Below, piece by piece: positions 62,355-64,000 of a stretch of 64,000 nucleotides of DNA. The notes below the pieces were generated by a model, which searched no databases, had not been told where the DNA came from, and saw nothing but the letters and a program-made list of their open reading frames with translations. Made by a program: the position numbers and the translations under genes. Source of the stretch: Kaistella chaponensis (GTDB taxonomy: Bacteria; Bacteroidota; Bacteroidia; Flavobacteriales; Weeksellaceae). The stretch's first letter is position 1. Each line of letters begins with the position of its first letter. The DNA lies in assembly GCF_900156725.1 (NCBI RefSeq), contig NZ_FTOI01000010.1, positions 1-64,000 on the forward strand, given 5' to 3'.

Positions 62355-64000
62355 TTAATCTTTAAATTTTTCTTCAAAATGTGTCCACGCGCGCTTGTAG
62401 TCTTCTACGCGGTCGCATTTGGTGAAGGGTGCGTAGTAGGTTACTTTTTCGCCGTGGTAGAGTTCTGATTTGGTGATGGTGTGTTCAAAGGTTTCGCCGG
62501 CAGGTAAATCTTTTATTTTTTCCCAATCTGCACGGTCGAGGCCTACGCCAACGAGACCTTTGCTGCAGGTGAATACGATATTTCCTTTTGCATCGTACCA
62601 GGTATCGTCTTCATTCTGCTGCAAAACGGGAAACTGGATGTTATACATTAAGATTAATTCGTCTAAGTTCAGGTTTAAAGCCATTGCGGTAATTACATCA
62701 ATTTCTACCAAAGCTTGCCTGCGCTCAAAATAGTTGCGCAGCGGTGTATCCCACGACCATTCTTGAGCGAGGGACTCAAAAGGTTTCAAGCGCTTATCTA
62801 TAAGTGACCATGTACTTCTTCTAAATTCGTATTTAAACATCTGATTCCATATTGTTTTGTACGAATCATTAATAAAGTTTAGTTGCATAGTCCTTTTTAG
62901 TAATTCCTGTTCAATCCAAAGGGGTACTTCTGGTAAGGGAAGGTTTTCGATTACGCTTTGACTTATCTTAGCAACAGACAAGGTTTTGACAATAAAATCA
63001 TAAACGATCGAGTGGGATAAGCCCGAAAATAAAATTAGGTCCTTATCAAACTCTAATACTAAAGATGTCGCCGCTTGAATATGTGAACTATATTCAGGAA
63101 TTATGGAAGTTTGAAAAGTTCTTTCTCCTGCCTGATTTAGTAGTGAAGGAAATAACAACTTAAGCTTTTTTAACCAGTTATTATCATCGGAATTAACTGG
63201 TTGCATGAAAAAATCCACAAGTTCAAAATTTGTCCGAGGCTTAAAATCAGAACGAAGGCGAGGTACATCGATGATATCGTAATGTGATTTATCTGTACAT
63301 TTTTCTCGTGGGTTTTTATATAAAGGATTTGCAACGTAGAATTGTGGACCACTATAAATTAGCTGAAAATTATTTTCCGGATACTTCGTTATTTTTCTTA
63401 ATTTACCTTTTTTAATATCATTCGTTTCATGCCAACATTCACTTACTTGGAATTTTTTATCCTTAATCCTAATTCCGATTTTCGCAATTTTGTCAATTAC
63501 CGGAATTAAGTTTACATTATGAATTGATAAAAGCTTAGGAGAATCAGCATTTGAACCACTAAATTTACCTAGAATTTCTAAGGACGACTGTGCAATGTGC
63601 ACAATACGGTCCGAGTGCCCTGTAACATTCCACTCATATGCTCCTATACTGTTTTTGAATTTTAAACCGTGACAGATTTCTAAACCATTATAAGCAAAAG
63701 AACTCTCAATGGTAAACGGGTGAAAAATATTATTAATATTTATGAAATCGCAATCACTCATCTTACCAGCATATATGTTTATTCCATATTTTGATCTATG
63801 AGCTACTTCAGCAAATAGATTAAAGGCATTCTGAAACTGGAAATGAAATTTTAGTCTTTTATAGATTTCCTTACGCAACTTTTCAGCATTAGGATCATCG
63901 TAAATTCCTTCAGGATGTATCAAACCTAAAAAACCCTTTTCAGAGATCCAGTGCAAACCGTTTTCCAACACGCATTTGTAAAGATTAGTTTGTTGCCCCT
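62355..64000 (-). CDS. Eco57I-like N6-adenine DNA methylase, partial (5' end beyond window)
   Basis: The frame runs off the right edge: before the ATG at 63971 the sequence still reads GQQTNLYKCVLENGLHWIS. This is the part after the catalytic NPPY motif in Eco57I/TaqI-type methylases, with GFLGLIHPEGIYDDPNAEKL and HRSKYGINIYAG, followed by a target-recognition-like region and PFTKCDRVEDYKRAWTHFEE at the end. The catalytic motif itself is outside the window. It is 5 bp upstream of the ATPase gene, so it starts or continues the operon; it may mark self DNA. Confidence 0.85.
   Translation of the reverse strand, partial: GQQTNLYKCVLENGLHWISEKGFLGLIHPEGIYDDPNAEKLRKEIYKRLKFHFQFQNAFNLFAEVAHRSKYGINIYAGKMSDCDFININNIFHPFTIESSFAYNGLEICHGLKFKNSIGAYEWNVTGHSDRIVHIAQSSLEILGKFSGSNADSPKLLSIHNVNLIPVIDKIAKIGIRIKDKKFQVSECWHETNDIKKGKLRKITKYPENNFQLIYSGPQFYVANPLYKNPREKCTDKSHYDIIDVPRLRSDFKPRTNFELVDFFMQPVNSDDNNWLKKLKLLFPSLLNQAGERTFQTSIIPEYSSHIQAATSLVLEFDKDLILFSGLSHSIVYDFIVKTLSVAKISQSVIENLPLPEVPLWIEQELLKRTMQLNFINDSYKTIWNQMFKYEFRRSTWSLIDKRLKPFESLAQEWSWDTPLRNYFERRQALVEIDVITAMALNLNLDELILMYNIQFPVLQQNEDDTWYDAKGNIVFTCSKGLVGVGLDRADWEKIKDLPAGETFEHTITKSELYHGEKVTYYAPFTKCDRVEDYKRAWTHFEEKFKD

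Noticed and set aside
49391-64000. Calling the operon DISARM, Druantia or BREX outright
   Set aside because: Only the giant helicase and the methylase resemble members of those systems. The other defining genes (for example PLD protein DrmC, DruA-D/H, PglZ/BrxC) are not seen in the window.

Overview
The window reads as a low-GC Bacteroidota chromosome segment, most likely family Weeksellaceae (Chryseobacterium/Kaistella-like). The evidence is a type IX secretion (T9SS) sorting domain, many promoters with the Bacteroidota -7 box TAnnTTTG, a short-chain L-threonine dehydrogenase, and an rpsF-rpsR-rplI cluster. No tRNA, rRNA or CRISPR array was seen.

Positions 1-21.5 kb are mostly housekeeping: L-threonine dehydrogenase, a T9SS-secreted adhesin-like protein, ribosomal proteins, an FMN-binding glutamate-synthase-like protein, epimerase, deoxynucleoside kinase, glutaminyl cyclase, M1 peptidase, an orphan histidine kinase, a PBP4-type carboxypeptidase, RelA/SpoT and NhaA. 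A decayed ClC chloride-channel tail lies at 5.44-5.74 kb. From 21.5 to 28.8 kb come a dead IS256-type insertion sequence with 16-bp inverted repeats and inward-reading terminators, an SRAP/HMCES-type protein, several stress-type small genes, a 51-aa membrane protein and a decayed IS1595-type transposase. From 28.1 to 38.1 kb lie cell-surface or glycan genes: UDP-galactopyranose mutase, glycosyltransferases, a glycosidase, an AraC regulator, PIG-L deacetylase, methyltransferase and acyl-CoA dehydrogenase, with two divergent copies of an unnamed HGR(N/D)E-x-PN protein family.

From 38.2 kb to the right edge every gene points left and the content is accessory. The first part (38.2-44.9 kb) is a plasmid-type module: serine resolvase with a 28-bp candidate res site, an iteron array (GTGGGGGTAA repeats at 21-29 bp spacing), a Rep_3-type initiator overlapping a small upstream gene, a candidate antisense RNA against that leader, and ParA with a small partner. 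The small genes that follow have related AT-rich leaders and include an 830-bp-spaced duplication. A gene-free, GC-richer stretch with several hairpins (44.9-46.07 kb) separates this from the defence region.

The defence-type region (46.1-64 kb, transcribed right to left) begins with a tightly packed operon: an Eco57I-like adenine methylase (5' end beyond the window), a sacsin-type GHKL ATPase with a DUF3883 nuclease-like tail, a 2093-aa DruE/DrmA-DrmB-like helicase with MZB/DUF1998 and a Vsr-like domain, and a UvrD-type helicase carrying a RelE/ParE-like N-terminus. It is followed by a RelE/HigB-like toxin, HTH antitoxin and SecB-like chaperone (a TAC module), and a 565-aa protein with a PD-(D/E)XK motif. 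This combination does not match any complete published DISARM, Druantia or BREX layout that I can name and is the best candidate here for an undescribed anti-phage system.
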